From: an uncultured Prochlorococcus sp.
GTDB taxonomy: Bacteria; Cyanobacteriota; Cyanobacteriia; PCC-6307; Cyanobiaceae
Assembly (NCBI GenBank): GCA_902596585.1
Contig: CACJUL010000002.1
Location: 26,079-90,078 of the forward strand
Length of the DNA stretch: 64,000 nt
Reading direction: 5' to 3'
This document shows, piece by piece, positions 21,708-33,348 of the stretch. Every line of letters starts with the position of its first letter. The first letter of the stretch is position 1. A program made the translations under genes and the position numbers. A model generated the notes under the pieces. The model was not told the origin of the DNA. It ran no database searches and worked only from the letters and a program-made list of their open reading frames with translations.

Positions 21708-22604
21708 TTATGGCAAGAGGTCATTTAGGGTTGATGATAGACCAAATTGTTTTTGCCAGCTAAAAATAGTATTTACAAGTAACATTGTTACGGTCATTGG
21801 TCCAACACCCCCTGGAACAGGAGTGTAAGCAAAAACTTTAGGAATGACATCTTCTAATAATACATCGCCACATAATCTGGATTTATTATTATCAGAACTT
21901 TTTAATCTATGTATACCAACATCAATAATCACTGCACCCTCTTTTACAAAACTTGAATCAACAAGATTAGGTTGCCCGGCAGCAGCAATTAGAATGTCAG
22001 CCTCCTTACAGACTTTATTTAAATTTAATGTTTTTGAATGAGTCATAGTTACTGTCCCATTTAGGTTTAACAACATTAGTGATAGTGGTTTACCAACCAA
22101 TAAACTTCGTCCGATAACAACAATTTTCTTTCCTTCAATTTTTATATTTTGGGATCTTAATAAATTAATAATTCCTGCTGGCGTACATGATCTCATTGCA
22201 GGTTCATTTTTCACTAATTTGCCGATATTTATCTCATTTAATCCATCTACATCTTTAGTTGGATTAATATAACTTATCAGTCTTTGCTCATCAAATTTCT
22301 TTGGTATGGGTAGTTGTAGCAACATTCCATCAATATCCTCGTCAAAGTTTAATTTGTTTATTAATTGTTCAACTTCTTTTTGTTCTACACTATCTTTTAG
22401 ATGAAAGATAAAGCTCTTTATTCCAACTCTTGAGCATGCTTTTTCCTTGTTGCTCACATAAACTCCACTCGCGGGGTCTTCACCTATTCTTATTACGGCT
22501 AAACCAGGAGTTCTTTTTGTAATTTTTTTATTAATAGAAATATAGTTATTTAATCTCTCCTCAATTTCAAGAGATAATTTTTTACCATCTAATTTTAATG
22601 ACAT
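21708..22604 (-). CDS. folD: bifunctional methylenetetrahydrofolate dehydrogenase/cyclohydrolase
   Basis: 298 aa FolD, interconverting 5,10-methylene-, methenyl- and 10-formyl-THF. Motifs: [15 protein letters not shown] with the catalytic Lys, [11 protein letters not shown], the Rossmann [14 protein letters not shown], and the C-terminal [15 protein letters not shown]. Normal length. Upstream of crtE and the PAP2 gene in the same direction. Confidence 0.97.
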   Translation of the reverse strand: MSLKLDGKKLSLEIEERLNNYISINKKITKRTPGLAVIRIGEDPASGVYVSNKEKACSRVGIKSFIFHLKDSVEQKEVEQLINKLNFDEDIDGMLLQLPIPKKFDEQRLISYINPTKDVDGLNEINIGKLVKNEPAMRSCTPAGIINLLRSQNIKIEGKKIVVIGRSLLVGKPLSLMLLNLNGTVTMTHSKTLNLNKVCKEADILIAAAGQPNLVDSSFVKEGAVIIDVGIHRLKSSDNNKSRLCGDVLLEDVIPKVFAYTPVPGGVGPMTVTMLLVNTIFSWQKQFGLSSTLNDLLP

Positions 22605-22678
22605 TTAGAAAAACATCTCCTTTTTACACCAAGCATGCCTATAATTTTAAATTAATCAAATAGATTTAATTATATTCT

Positions 22679-24151
22679 GTGCAAAACATTACAACTAAAT
22701 TGAAAAAATTGTTTTATTTATGGAAAAGGAGTCAAGTTCCTTTAAAACAACCTATAAAAATTTCAAGAATAGATAATCTTATAATTTTTTTGATATGCAT
22801 CTTAATTTCAATAATTTCTTCATATAAATTACTTCTTATTTCGCCTTTAAACATCACAGGTATTTTTTCATGGCTTTGGACATTTACTGAAGTACTTATA
22901 AGTTCATGGATTTTGATATTGGTTTCACAAAAAGAGAATCCTACAATTTCTTCAAGACAAATTATCTTTGTCATTTCCCTCCTTTTAGCGGTACAAACTG
23001 CGAAATTAACCTTGGCTTCAACCATAAGTCCATTATCTATGATAATTCCACCGGCATTAATAATATCTCAAGGAATGGGAAGCATAACGGCTTTAGCTTG
23101 GGTATCAATAGCGAGCTTTAGTTGGCCAGACCAATCAGTTGCTATAAATAACAATTTATTTTTTACAATATTAATCTGCGCTTCAGTAGTATCTATATTG
23201 GGTGGAAGAATAAGAAGTAGAGCTCAGTTACTTCAACTATCAATTTTTGTCCCTATTGGATCGTTTTTGAGTCAATGGATATTGATAGGACAAGATAAAG
23301 TTTTTTTTGTTAATAAAAAAGAATTTATTTTTGCTAATGGGGATATATTTTCAGATTCCTTGTTATTGGCAATAGTAATGCTTTTTACTATTTTATTTAT
23401 TCCTATTTTTGAATCAATATTTGGACTACTAACTAAGGCAAGATTACTTGAATTGGCTGATAAAGAGAAACCTCTTATTAGAAGATTGTCTCTTGAAGCT
23501 CCTGGTACTTTTGAACATACTCTACTTATATGTGGTTTAGCAGAAGAAGCAACAAGAATGATTGGTGGTGATATTGATTTAATTAAAACTGGAGCGCTAT
23601 ATCATGACGTTGGTAAATTACATGCCCCTAATTGGTTTATAGAGAATCAGGATGGTTCTAGAAATCCTCATGACGAAATAGATGATCCTATGAGAAGTGC
23701 AGAGGTATTACAGGCGCATGTTGATGAAGGGTTAAAGTATGCAAGAAAAAATAGACTACCTAAACAAATAGCAAACTTTATCCCAGAACATCAGGGGACT
23801 CTAAAAATGGGATATTTTTTTCATAAGGCTAAAGAAAAAAATATCATGATTAATGAAAATGATTTTAGATACAATGGGCCTATCCCTCAGTCAAAAGAAA
23901 CGGCTATTTTAATGCTTGCTGATGGTTGTGAAGCAGCTCTAAGAGCTATGAACATTAATGCATCTGATAAGGAAGCTCTGCAAACAATATCTAAAATTAT
24001 TTACTCGCGTCAAAAAGATGGCCAATTAAATGATAGTAATTTATCGAAGGGTGAGATTTTTTTAATAAAAAGAGCATTCTTGAATGTATGGAAAAGAATT
24101 AGACATAGAAGGATTCAGTATCCAAAAAGCAAGAATAATACCTTTTCTTGA
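22679..24151 (+). CDS. membrane HD-domain phosphohydrolase, PgpH-like
   Basis: 490 aa: about seven membrane helices in residues 28-255, then a cytoplasmic HD domain. The segment after the helices (LSLEAPGTFEHTLLICGLAEEA, with GALYHDVGKLHAP and NPHDEIDDPMRSAEV) matches the 7TM-HD family whose studied members (PgpH) hydrolyse cyclic di-AMP. The large extracellular 7TMR-HDED domain usual in that family is missing; the protein starts directly before helix 1. The start is GTG at 22679, with no ATG before the first helix. Substrate is inference from the family. Confidence 0.8.
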   Translation: MQNITTKLKKLFYLWKRSQVPLKQPIKISRIDNLIIFLICILISIISSYKLLLISPLNITGIFSWLWTFTEVLISSWILILVSQKENPTISSRQIIFVISLLLAVQTAKLTLASTISPLSMIIPPALIISQGMGSITALAWVSIASFSWPDQSVAINNNLFFTILICASVVSILGGRIRSRAQLLQLSIFVPIGSFLSQWILIGQDKVFFVNKKEFIFANGDIFSDSLLLAIVMLFTILFIPIFESIFGLLTKARLLELADKEKPLIRRLSLEAPGTFEHTLLICGLAEEATRMIGGDIDLIKTGALYHDVGKLHAPNWFIENQDGSRNPHDEIDDPMRSAEVLQAHVDEGLKYARKNRLPKQIANFIPEHQGTLKMGYFFHKAKEKNIMINENDFRYNGPIPQSKETAILMLADGCEAALRAMNINASDKEALQTISKIIYSRQKDGQLNDSNLSKGEIFLIKRAFLNVWKRIRHRRIQYPKSKNNTFS

Positions 24152-24159
24152 TTTTTAAT

Positions 24160-24552
24160 TTATAACCTTATACTTCTTCGATGTTTTGGATTACACCAAT
24201 ACAGAAGGGCAAAAGTACTTAATAAGGTTGTTAAAAGAGTAAACCCACCAATTCCAAAAATATCTTGAAGAGTTATGAGCCTTATTACTGAATAAGGTGC
24301 CATCCCAGAAATTACCATTGATAGAGATACTAGAGTTAAAGTAACTCCCCATTTTCGCTCTGCCAAAAGAGCTGCTGAAGAGACTATTCCAACGATAGCA
24401 GCAGGCCAACCAAGACTTATAGCTAGTGTTATATTGGCTACTTTGAGAGGTGGCCCAAAACTTATTATTATTGCGATTATTGGAAGCGCAATTATATTGC
24501 TGATTAACCCCATCCAAGAAAGTGTCCAATATCCTAATAACCTTTCTCTCAT
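24160..24552 (-). CDS. small four-helix membrane protein, conserved hypothetical
   Basis: 130 residues with four hydrophobic segments (about 15-35, 40-62, 70-88 and 98-118) and a basic tail CNPKHRRSIRL. I do not recognise the family. Frame, start (ATG, residues RERLLGYW) and hydrophobicity pattern are those of a genuine integral membrane protein. Converges with the HD gene, with an 8-base gap. Confidence 0.7.
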   Translation of the reverse strand: MRERLLGYWTLSWMGLISNIIALPIIAIIISFGPPLKVANITLAISLGWPAAIVGIVSSAALLAERKWGVTLTLVSLSMVISGMAPYSVIRLITLQDIFGIGGFTLLTTLLSTFALLYWCNPKHRRSIRL

Positions 24553-24633
24553 TATTTACTTCTTTAGCTTATTAATTAATCTACAATATTAAGCGGCTAT
24601 TTTTAACGATATTTAATAATCCTAAGAATTAAT

Positions 24634-26274
24634 TTAATTTCCAGAATTAGAAAGAAATGTTTTCTCAGAATTTTCTAAATTATCAAACTGTGGATGAATT
24701 GAATTTTTTTTCTCAGAAAATATAAGCCTATTTAAAGCATTAACGTAGGCGTTCGCAGCAGCTACTACAACATCTGTATCAGCAGAGTGACCAGAATATA
24801 TCTTATTGTCTCTCCTTATTCGTATTGTTACTTCGCCTAAAGCATCAATACCTTCTGTTACTGACTTTACAGAAAATTCAATTAATTCATTTGGTACTTT
24901 AGCTAATTTATTTAGAGCCTCGCATACAGCATCAACAGGTCCAGTCCCTACGGATACAGCAGTATCCTCAGTATTTTCTTCCGTGTTTAGAAGTGTAATT
25001 GTAGCGGTAGGTTTAGATGTGTTACCGCAACTTACTTGTACAAGACTTAATTGAAATTTAGCTTCTGGAAGCTGTACTTGTTCACTAACAATTGCTTCAA
25101 GGTCTCTATCTGTAATTTCTCTTTTTCTATCGGCTAAGTCCTTAAAACGAGCAAAAGCATCGTTTAAGTCTTCTCTGCTCAAGTCATATCCCATCTCTTC
25201 TAATCTTGCTCTTACGGCACTTCTTCCACTTAGTTTCCCCAATGATATTTTGTTGTCACTCAAACCAACAGTTTTTGCATCGATAATTTCGTAAGTAAGT
25301 CTATTTTTTAAAACCCCATCCTGGTGAATGCCTGATTCATGTGCAAAAGCGTTGGCTCCTACAATTGCTTTATTAGGTTGAACAGTCATGCCAGTCAGGT
25401 TGGAAACAAGTCTAGAGGTTTTTGTTAATTCTTCTGTTCTTATAGCTGTAAGAGGTGTTGGTGAATCATTATTTCTATTGAAAAATTTATTAAAAAAACT
25501 TTTCCTAACATGTAATGCCATTACTAATTCTTCTAAAGAGGCATTCCCAGCCCTTTCTCCAATGCCATTAATTGTACATTCAAGTTGTCTTGCTCCATTT
25601 TTTACTGCCTCTAGAAAATTGGCAACTGCTAAACCTAAATCATTATGACCATGAACCGAAATTACTGCCTCATCAATATTTGGAACATTTTTATTTATAT
25701 CGGAAATTAATTTGCCAAATTCACTAGGGGTTGTAAATCCAACTGTATCAGGGATATTAATTGTTGATGCTCCTGCAGAAATTGCAAGTTGAATTACTTC
25801 ATATAAAAAATCAGGATCACTCCTAGATGCATCTTCGCAAGAAAATTCAATATCATCTACCAATGATTTTGCATAATTAACCATTTCCGGAACTATTTGA
25901 AGAACATCTTTTCTAGATTTTTTTAGTTTATGTTTAAGGTGAATATCACTTGTGGCAATAAAAGTATGTATTCTTTTCTTGGGAGCTGAACTTACGGCTT
26001 CATAACAAGCTTTTATATCACCTTTAGACGCTCTGGCTAAACCGCATATTATTGGACCATTCTCCCTACCAACAGCATTGGCAATTTTATTAACAGCTTT
26101 AAAATCTCCAGGGCTTGCGAAAGGGAATCCAGCCTCAATTACGTCTACTCCTAATCTTGCTAATTGATGTGCAATAGCAAGTTTCTCCTCAAGATTTAAA
26201 CTGGCGCCAGGAGATTGCTCTCCATCCCGAAGAGTTGTATCAAAGATCAAAATTCTTCCAGGATCTTTTGACAT
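24634..26274 (-). CDS. leuA: 2-isopropylmalate synthase
   Basis: First committed step of leucine synthesis, acetyl-CoA plus 2-oxoisovalerate. 546 aa. HMGL-like TIM barrel starts with [13 protein letters not shown] (residues 11-23); the metal-binding [14 protein letters not shown] and [18 protein letters not shown] are intact; the C-terminal allosteric leucine domain is present ([15 protein letters not shown]). Full length, bacterial LeuA type 1. Divergent from the GH57 gene across 223 bases with no visible gene. Confidence 0.97.
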   Translation of the reverse strand: MSKDPGRILIFDTTLRDGEQSPGASLNLEEKLAIAHQLARLGVDVIEAGFPFASPGDFKAVNKIANAVGRENGPIICGLARASKGDIKACYEAVSSAPKKRIHTFIATSDIHLKHKLKKSRKDVLQIVPEMVNYAKSLVDDIEFSCEDASRSDPDFLYEVIQLAISAGASTINIPDTVGFTTPSEFGKLISDINKNVPNIDEAVISVHGHNDLGLAVANFLEAVKNGARQLECTINGIGERAGNASLEELVMALHVRKSFFNKFFNRNNDSPTPLTAIRTEELTKTSRLVSNLTGMTVQPNKAIVGANAFAHESGIHQDGVLKNRLTYEIIDAKTVGLSDNKISLGKLSGRSAVRARLEEMGYDLSREDLNDAFARFKDLADRKREITDRDLEAIVSEQVQLPEAKFQLSLVQVSCGNTSKPTATITLLNTEENTEDTAVSVGTGPVDAVCEALNKLAKVPNELIEFSVKSVTEGIDALGEVTIRIRRDNKIYSGHSADTDVVVAAANAYVNALNRLIFSEKKNSIHPQFDNLENSEKTFLSNSGN

Positions 26275-26497
26275 TAGTCATGCATACATAGTCTTATATT
26301 AAGCTAATTAAAAAAAATTGACTAGATCTTTATTGAATAAAATCAATCACAAGGATTATCCCTTAACAATATTGGTTAAAGTTTTAGGTAAAAAAACAAA
26401 ATTTATTACTTATTAAAGTATTCTTTAGAGAATTAAAAATTCCTTCTATCGGGGTTAATTATGATTTTATATAAATCTAGATGCAAATTATAAAAAA

Positions 26498-28081
26498 ATG
26501 AATGGGCAATACTCAAAAAAAAGTCTTTTAGGTTACTTAGCGATAGTTTTACATGCTCATCTTCCTTATGTCAGAAAAAATGAAAAAAACTCTTTAGAAG
26601 AGGATTGGTTATTTCAGGCGATATTGGAATGTTATATACCACTACTTCAATCAATAGAATCTTCTAATAATAAAAATCCTTTAAATACAAAACTTACCAT
26701 TAGTTTGTCTCCGACATTATTATCACTTCTGGATAATAAACAAATTCAAGAAACTTTCCCGAGCTGGATTAAAACCAGGCATGATTTCTTGAACGAACTA
26801 CCTCAAGAAGAAAAAAATGCTTCTGCGTTTTTAATGAACAATCTTAATGATAAATACTTATACTGGCAAAAATGCTCTGGAAATTTAATTGATAAATTTA
26901 AGCTTTTAAATCACTCTGGGAATTTAGATATTCTTACTTGTGCTGCTACGCATGGATACCTACCAATATTAAGGGAGAATCCTGAAACTGTTAAAGGACA
27001 AATTAAAACAGCAATTAGGAGCCATGAAGATTTTTTTGGAACTAAGCCATTGGGTATTTGGTTACCTGAATGTGCATACTATGAGAATTTAGATGAAATC
27101 CTTTATAAATGTGGTATCAGATATGCAATTTTAGACGGTCATGGAATTCTTAACTCTACACCAAGGCCTAGATATGGTGTATATGCTCCAATATGCTCGA
27201 AAAAAGGAGTTGCATTCTTCGGAAGAGATAGTGAGTCAACTTTACCAGTTTGGTCTGCCAAGGATGGATTCCCAGGGGATAAAGTTTATAGGGAATTTCA
27301 TAAGGATTTGGGATGGGAATTACCTATCTCTGAGCTCCAAAAGAAAGGGATCTCTACTAAAAGACCCTTGGGTTTAAAGTTTCATAAGATTACAAATGAA
27401 AACCTGTCATTAGGTGAAAAGGAGTTTTACTTAGAAAATGAAGCCAAAAATAAGGCTGTAGAACATGCTGATGCTTATCTAATGGCGAGATCCAAGCAAT
27501 TAGAAAAATTAACTTTATCTTCTTCCTTTAAACCTTTATTAGTAGCTCCTTTTGATGCAGAGTTGTTCGGTCATTGGTGGTATGAGGGACCTTTTTTTAT
27601 CGAAAACATACTAAAGAAATCGACTAAATATTCAATTAAGCTTATAAATTTAAAAGAATTCTTACTTCAAAAGCCAAATCTTCAGATTTGTGATCCTTCG
27701 CCATCAAGCTGGGGGCAAGGTGGTTACCATAATTACTGGATAAACGATTCAAATGCATGGATCGTTCCTGAGATAACTAAAGCAGGCTCAATTTTCGTTG
27801 ATTTATGTTCTAAAAATTATAATAATGACTTATCTCCAAGGCTTTTCAAACAAGCGGCAAGAGAATTACTTCTTTCTGAGTCATCTGATTGGAGTTTTAT
27901 CTTAAGAGCTGGAACTACAACTGAGCTTGCAAAAGAAAGAATAGAGAGGCACTTATTTAGATTCTGGAAATTAGTAGAAATGATAAAAAATCATTCCAAT
28001 ATTAATTTAAAATTCCTTGATGATATTGAGGAAGAAGATAAAGTTTTTCCGAACATTAATATTGATGATTGGCAAAAATAA
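26498..28081 (+). CDS. GH57/DUF1957 family glucan-branching-type enzyme
   Basis: 527 aa. GH57 N-terminal domain begins GYLAIVLHAHLPYVRK; the nucleophile region is likely GIWLPECAYY and the acid region FDAELFGHWWYEGP. The C-terminal DUF1957-type helical domain contains SDWSFILRAGTT. The architecture matches alpha-1,4-glucan branching enzymes of GH57 (TK1436-like); a glycogen role is plausible but activity is inferred. Alone between leuA and crtL. Confidence 0.85.
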   Translation: MNGQYSKKSLLGYLAIVLHAHLPYVRKNEKNSLEEDWLFQAILECYIPLLQSIESSNNKNPLNTKLTISLSPTLLSLLDNKQIQETFPSWIKTRHDFLNELPQEEKNASAFLMNNLNDKYLYWQKCSGNLIDKFKLLNHSGNLDILTCAATHGYLPILRENPETVKGQIKTAIRSHEDFFGTKPLGIWLPECAYYENLDEILYKCGIRYAILDGHGILNSTPRPRYGVYAPICSKKGVAFFGRDSESTLPVWSAKDGFPGDKVYREFHKDLGWELPISELQKKGISTKRPLGLKFHKITNENLSLGEKEFYLENEAKNKAVEHADAYLMARSKQLEKLTLSSSFKPLLVAPFDAELFGHWWYEGPFFIENILKKSTKYSIKLINLKEFLLQKPNLQICDPSPSSWGQGGYHNYWINDSNAWIVPEITKAGSIFVDLCSKNYNNDLSPRLFKQAARELLLSESSDWSFILRAGTTTELAKERIERHLFRFWKLVEMIKNHSNINLKFLDDIEEEDKVFPNINIDDWQK

Positions 28082-28086
28082 AAATA

Positions 28087-29298
28087 CTATTTTAAATTAA
28101 GCATTCCAAGTTTTACTCTTAAAGGGGAATTTATAAACATTTTACTCATAACATAAATTAGTTTTGGGAGAGGAAGAGTATTTGTTAGAAAGCCTACCCA
28201 TTCTTTGGTGGATAACTTAAAGAAATTTGAGAAAAAGCTTCTGAGCCTACTTTCGTCAAAACTCATCAATCTTTTGAGACCATATTGGTAAAGCTTGTGT
28301 CTTTGTATTAATTCGTAAGGCCAAAGCACTTCCCATCCTTTTGATGCTAGATCTAGAGAACTTAGATGAGGTTTTTTTAAAAAAGTTGCTAATTTTTCAG
28401 CAAGTAGTGGAGCTCTTCTTAATAAAGATCCGACCATATAACCTGATGCAGGATGCACCATACTTGCAGACCCTCCAAAACCAAGTACAAATTGTTTTTT
28501 ATATGGGAGAGGTAAATTCATTGGGAAAAGACAATTCTCTTCATGAAAAATTTCACTTACCTCAATACCTTTGCTGTTCAGTCTCTTTAAAAGTCTTTTT
28601 TTAAGATTTTCTTGCGATAATGCTGGATAACTAGCTAATGAAGTTTCTTCAACAAAAAAAGTTTCATCTCCTAAATCCATTGCGTAAAGAAAGGAAGGAG
28701 AGCATAATCTTTCTTTTTTGCTTAAATGATTTGGACGAAAATCCATTAAAACAAACTGTTCCTCACTAACAGGTGGTGAAGAGAATTTTCCGACAATTCC
28801 ATATGCAGCTTGCTGAGCAATGTCATTTTTTAATGGTCTTTTTACAAAATTACTTTTATGCCCACTAGCATCAATAACTAATCTAGCCTTTATTTTTAAA
28901 CCTGAAAGACAAATAACTTCAGATATTTTGTTTTTCTCTGAAATATCTTTAGCCGTTTCATTTAGCCACTCAATCCCTATGCATTTTTTCAAAAGTTCAT
29001 TTTGAAAGGCTTCTTGATTAATTAATCCATAATCATAATTATGATTCGTTGGAATATTCTCTTTTTTATTTTCACCATTTCCAAAATAACTAACTGTTTC
29101 ACTCCATCGGTGAGATAACAAAGATTCTAATCCTAATTCCTCTAATTCAGATGCCCATATGCCATATGTATTCTCCCATTTTTCTTTTGGAGATTTTGTG
29201 GATATACCCTTTATGTTTAAATTCTGCTTGGCTAATTCAGAAGCTAAACATAATGCTGCAGGACCGGAACCTAAAATTAAAATATCAAGTATTTCCAT
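28087..29298 (-). CDS. crtL: lycopene cyclase (CrtL type, probably beta)
   Basis: Flavoprotein-like lycopene cyclase, 403 aa. N-terminal dinucleotide fold DILILGSGPAALCLASELA (residues 4-22), conserved YGIWASELEELG, VIDASGHKS, and the membrane-interacting VLGFGGSASMVHPASGYM. Produces beta-carotene and, in Prochlorococcus, precursors for zeaxanthin and alpha-carotene. The genus has two paralogues, beta and epsilon; I favour beta from its position next to gyrA as remembered in related genomes, not from a residue test. 24 bases after gyrA on the same strand. Confidence 0.88.
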   Translation of the reverse strand: MEILDILILGSGPAALCLASELAKQNLNIKGISTKSPKEKWENTYGIWASELEELGLESLLSHRWSETVSYFGNGENKKENIPTNHNYDYGLINQEAFQNELLKKCIGIEWLNETAKDISEKNKISEVICLSGLKIKARLVIDASGHKSNFVKRPLKNDIAQQAAYGIVGKFSSPPVSEEQFVLMDFRPNHLSKKERLCSPSFLYAMDLGDETFFVEETSLASYPALSQENLKKRLLKRLNSKGIEVSEIFHEENCLFPMNLPLPYKKQFVLGFGGSASMVHPASGYMVGSLLRRAPLLAEKLATFLKKPHLSSLDLASKGWEVLWPYELIQRHKLYQYGLKRLMSFDESRLRSFFSNFFKLSTKEWVGFLTNTLPLPKLIYVMSKMFINSPLRVKLGMLNLK

Positions 29299-29322
29299 AT
29301 TATTTAACTAACCATACGTTTT

Positions 29323-31920
29323 TTAGTTTTCTTCCCCTGAGTTAAGTTGGTCTGTTTCCTCTATTTGTTCACGAGGAACTAATACCACTTCTGATAAATG
29401 ATCCCCTTCGTCTAATCTTTGTAGCTTTACGCCAGTAGCGGCTCTCGATTGCTGAGAAATTTTATCTGCATTTGTTCTAACAATTACTCCTTTTTCAGAA
29501 ACAAAAAGTAATTCTTCACCCTCTCCCAAGACCTTCAAACAAACTAGTTCATCATCTTTAATTCTGAATTTTATCGCTCTTAAGCCCATCCCTGCTCTTT
29601 TTTGCAATCTGAATTGAGTTGCAGGTACTCTCTTTCCTAGTCCAAATGCACTGGCTATTAATACCCAGGGACCATCCGAAGTATTAACTTCAAGATTTTC
29701 ATCAATTTCTTTATCAGGAAGCTCCATTTTCGCTAATTGATCAACTAAATCAGATGTCAAAACATCCATGGATACTAAATTGTCTCCATCCCTGAGGTTC
29801 ATTGATTTAACTCCTCTTGCTGTTCTTCCAAGTGGTCTTATTTCGTTAATATCCAATCTGAAATGAATAGCCATTCCTGTTCTTGAGCCGATTAAAACAC
29901 TATCTCCTTCTTTTGATAATCTAACCCAAGTTAATGCGTCTTCATCTTCAAGATTAATTGCAATTAATCCATTTGATCTGATTTTAGAGAAAGCAGAAAG
30001 TGCAGTTCTTTTTATGAAGCCTGCCTTGGTTAACATTAATAGATAACAATCGTTATCAAAAGAATCCACAGCAACTATTGAAGTTATTTTTTCTTCTCTT
30101 GGTATAGGAAGAAGTTGAACTGATGGAGTTCCTTTTGCCGTTCTACTACTCATGGGAACTCTATATGCTGGTAGGGCGTAAGCTACGCCTTTATCACTGA
30201 AGAGCAAAAGAGTATCATGATCGTTGCAGCTTATGAATAATTTCACCTCATCATCTTCTTTGGTTTTTGTGCCGGCTTTCCCTCTTGAGCCACGACTAGT
30301 AGATTCAAATTCATTAACAGGCATCCTCTTTAAATATCCTGCTTCAGTTAATAAAATTACTGATCTGTCATTAGCTATTAGATCAATATCATCTAGTCCA
30401 CCTCCTAAATCAAGTATTTCTGTTTTTCTTGGAGAAGAAAATCTTTCATCAATTTTATTAATTTCCTCTAAGATGATTTCAAAAATTCTTTCTTTACTAT
30501 TCAATATCTGCTTGTATTGATTAATTTTTTGAGTTAATTCGTCATGTTCTGCTTTGATTTTATCTGCCTCTAATGCTGTTAATCTTCTTAACTGCATTTG
30601 TAAAATTGCTTCTGCCTGTGTTGAAGACAACTCATGATCAGTTTGTAATTTTTCTCGAGCGGAAACTGTATCTTTTGCTGATCTTATTAGATTGATAATT
30701 TCATCCATAGAGTCTAAGGCTAATAAAAGTCCCTTTACAATGTGATCTCTATCTTCAGCTTTTTTTAATAAAAACCCTGTTCTACGCCTTATAGTCTCAA
30801 CCCTAAAATCTAAAAATACATCCAACATTTTTCGAAGCGACAGAGTGGTTGGTTCTCCTTTGACTAAAGCTAGAATATTGGCACTAAAGTTATTTTGTAG
30901 AGGCGTTAACTTGAATAAGTTATTTAAAACCACTTGTGGATAGGCATCTCTTTTTAGCTCAATAACAATTCTCATACCATCACGGTCACTTTCATCTCTG
31001 ATATCAGAAATACCCTCTAATTTTTTCTCATTAACCAAGTCTGCAATTCTCTCTATTAAGGCTGCTTTATTAGTTTGAAAAGGTAGTTCTGTAATTATTA
31101 CCGCATCTTTTTCTGCCCTGCCAACTGATTTAATTTGCTCAATGTTTGCTACTCCTCTCATGGTTATTGAACCTCTTCCGGTTTTAAAAGTTTCTCTTAT
31201 CCCTTCTCTACCCAAGATTTGCCCCCCAGTGGGGAAATCAGGACCCTTAATTAATTCAAAAAGTTCTTTATCTTCAGCAGAAGGGTTTTTAATAATTAAT
31301 TTCAGTCCATTGATTAATTCTCCTAAGTTATGAGGTGGAATATTAGTCGCCATTCCAACCGCTATACCAGATGATCCATTTAATAGAAGTTGAGGTATCC
31401 TTGCAGGTAAAACTGTCGGCTCTTGTTGAGAACCGTCAAAGTTATCAGAGAAATCTACAGTTTCTGATTCGATGTCCTCTAATAAACTTTCATCTGTAAG
31501 AGACTGTAGACGCGATTCTGTATATCTCATCGCAGCAGGAGGGTCGTTATCTACAGAACCAAAGTTCCCATGACCATCTATAAGTGGCATTCTCATAGAG
31601 AAATCCTGAGCCATTCTTACTAGAGCATCATATACAGCAGTGTCCCCATGAGGATGGTATTTACCGAGAACTTCTCCAACAACCCTTGCACATTTTCTGT
31701 AGGGTCTACCGCTAGTTAATCCAAGTTCATACATTGCATAAAGAATTCTTCTATGAACAGGCTTTAATCCATCCCTTGCATCTGGAAGTGCACGACCAAC
31801 TATAACGCTCATTGCATACTCTAGATATGAGCGAGACATCTCATTTCTTAAGTCGGTTTGAATAATTCGATCGTTATCTTCGCTTAATCCAGAATTTCCG
31901 GAATCTATAATATCAGACAT
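29323..31920 (-). CDS. gyrA: DNA gyrase subunit A
   Basis: 865 aa type IIA topoisomerase subunit. Catalytic Tyr133 lies in [14 protein letters not shown] region [20 protein letters not shown] is wild-type in appearance. The C-terminal beta-pinwheel repeats are present. A GyrA-box-like stretch SRGSRGKAG marks it as gyrase rather than ParC. Divergent from guaB3 across 179 bases. Confidence 0.97.
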   Translation of the reverse strand: MSDIIDSGNSGLSEDNDRIIQTDLRNEMSRSYLEYAMSVIVGRALPDARDGLKPVHRRILYAMYELGLTSGRPYRKCARVVGEVLGKYHPHGDTAVYDALVRMAQDFSMRMPLIDGHGNFGSVDNDPPAAMRYTESRLQSLTDESLLEDIESETVDFSDNFDGSQQEPTVLPARIPQLLLNGSSGIAVGMATNIPPHNLGELINGLKLIIKNPSAEDKELFELIKGPDFPTGGQILGREGIRETFKTGRGSITMRGVANIEQIKSVGRAEKDAVIITELPFQTNKAALIERIADLVNEKKLEGISDIRDESDRDGMRIVIELKRDAYPQVVLNNLFKLTPLQNNFSANILALVKGEPTTLSLRKMLDVFLDFRVETIRRRTGFLLKKAEDRDHIVKGLLLALDSMDEIINLIRSAKDTVSAREKLQTDHELSSTQAEAILQMQLRRLTALEADKIKAEHDELTQKINQYKQILNSKERIFEIILEEINKIDERFSSPRKTEILDLGGGLDDIDLIANDRSVILLTEAGYLKRMPVNEFESTSRGSRGKAGTKTKEDDEVKLFISCNDHDTLLLFSDKGVAYALPAYRVPMSSRTAKGTPSVQLLPIPREEKITSIVAVDSFDNDCYLLMLTKAGFIKRTALSAFSKIRSNGLIAINLEDEDALTWVRLSKEGDSVLIGSRTGMAIHFRLDINEIRPLGRTARGVKSMNLRDGDNLVSMDVLTSDLVDQLAKMELPDKEIDENLEVNTSDGPWVLIASAFGLGKRVPATQFRLQKRAGMGLRAIKFRIKDDELVCLKVLGEGEELLFVSEKGVIVRTNADKISQQSRAATGVKLQRLDEGDHLSEVVLVPREQIEETDQLNSGEEN

Positions 31921-32099
31921 ACAAAAAACCTTTTTTTAATAATAATCGCTGATTGTCATAATGAATAAAAAATAAGATATATTTAACTACCAAATACTCA
32001 CATTTACACACAAATAAAAAAAAAGTCTAATGTTTTTGTATAAACCTTGGCTTATTACCCCTTTAGTTGTTAATTTAATCAGAATATATATATAATTTC

Positions 32100-33263
32100 G
32101 TGAATATTGAACTTGGTTTAAATAAGAAAGTCAGAAGGGCTTATGGCATTGACGAAATAGCCTTAGTTCCGGGAAAAAGAACACTCGATTATGATTTGAC
32201 TGATCCTTCTTGGTCAGTAGGTGATTTAAAAAGAGAAATTCCAATTGTGGCTAGTGCTATGGATAGTGTTGTTGATGTTAATACAGCTGTTGAACTTACC
32301 AAATTAGGAGCCTTAGGGGTGATTAATATGGAAGGCATACAAACACGATATGAAAACCCTGATGAAATATTAAAACAAATAGCATCAGTTGGGAAAAATG
32401 ATTTTGTACCATTAATGCAGAAGATATACAGCAAGCCTGTAAAAGAAGAATTAATTATTCAGCGAATAAATGAGGTTAAAGAAAAAGGAGGTATTGCTGC
32501 ATTTAGTGGGACTCCACAAGCAGCTATAAGATTTAAAGAAACAATAAATAACTCAAAAATTGACTTATTTTTCCTTCAAGGAACAGTTGTTTCAACAGAG
32601 CATCTAGGAATGGAAGGTAAAGAAACCCTAAATATAAAAGATCTTTGTCAGTCTATGAAAGTCCCAGTTGTAGCAGGAAATTGTGTTACTTATGAGGTTG
32701 CTAAGCTTCTTATGGAGGCTGGTGTCGCCGGATTGATGGTTGGTATTGGCCCTGGAGCGGCATGCACTTCAAGAGGTGTATTAGGCATTGGTATCCCTCA
32801 AGCAACTGCAATCGCTGATTGTAGTTTGGCTAGAGATGATTACTTTAAAGAAAGTGGTCGTTATATTCCAATTATTGGAGATGGAGGAATTGTGACTGGG
32901 GGAGATATTTGTAAATGTTTAGCTTGTGGTGCAGATGCTGTGATGATTGGTTCGCCAATAGCTAAATCCTCAAATGCCCCAGGCAAAGGATTTCACTGGG
33001 GTATGGCTACTCCAAGTCCTATATTGCCAAGGGGTACAAGAATTGAAGTTGGGTCTACAGGATCTTTAGAAAGGATAATTAAAGGCCCAGCGTTGCTTGA
33101 TGATGGTACACATAATTTATTAGGTGCCATAAGAACCTCAATGAGCACTCTTGGTGCTAAAAATATAAAAGAAATGCAAGACGTTGAAATAGTTATTGCA
33201 CCATCTCTTCTAACAGAAGGTAAGGTTTATCAAAAAGCCCAGCAGCTCGGAATGGGTAAATAA
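32100..33263 (+). CDS. guaB3: GuaB3-family IMP dehydrogenase
   Basis: 387 aa, IMP dehydrogenase/GMP reductase barrel with the catalytic loop GIGPGAACTSRGVLGIG, Cys222. The CBS pair of classical GuaB is absent, which fits the cyanobacterial/actinobacterial GuaB3 group. Expected reaction is IMP to XMP for GMP synthesis; it may be the only such enzyme, but the rest of the genome is not visible. GTG start at 32100. Yfr1 follows it at 33349. Confidence 0.9.
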   Translation: MNIELGLNKKVRRAYGIDEIALVPGKRTLDYDLTDPSWSVGDLKREIPIVASAMDSVVDVNTAVELTKLGALGVINMEGIQTRYENPDEILKQIASVGKNDFVPLMQKIYSKPVKEELIIQRINEVKEKGGIAAFSGTPQAAIRFKETINNSKIDLFFLQGTVVSTEHLGMEGKETLNIKDLCQSMKVPVVAGNCVTYEVAKLLMEAGVAGLMVGIGPGAACTSRGVLGIGIPQATAIADCSLARDDYFKESGRYIPIIGDGGIVTGGDICKCLACGADAVMIGSPIAKSSNAPGKGFHWGMATPSPILPRGTRIEVGSTGSLERIIKGPALLDDGTHNLLGAIRTSMSTLGAKNIKEMQDVEIVIAPSLLTEGKVYQKAQQLGMGK

Positions 33264-33348
33264 GTAATATTTAAAGAAAATTTAAAATTTTAAGTTAGAA
33301 ATTTTTTAAATTAAACAAATCTCTCATTAGGAGTTATTATTAAATTAT

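Noticed and set aside
24191..24529. Second minus-strand frame of 112 codons inside the four-helix membrane gene
   Set aside because: Shifted frame of the same gene, rich in Asn/Ser/Trp; the frame at 24160-24552 has membrane-protein character.
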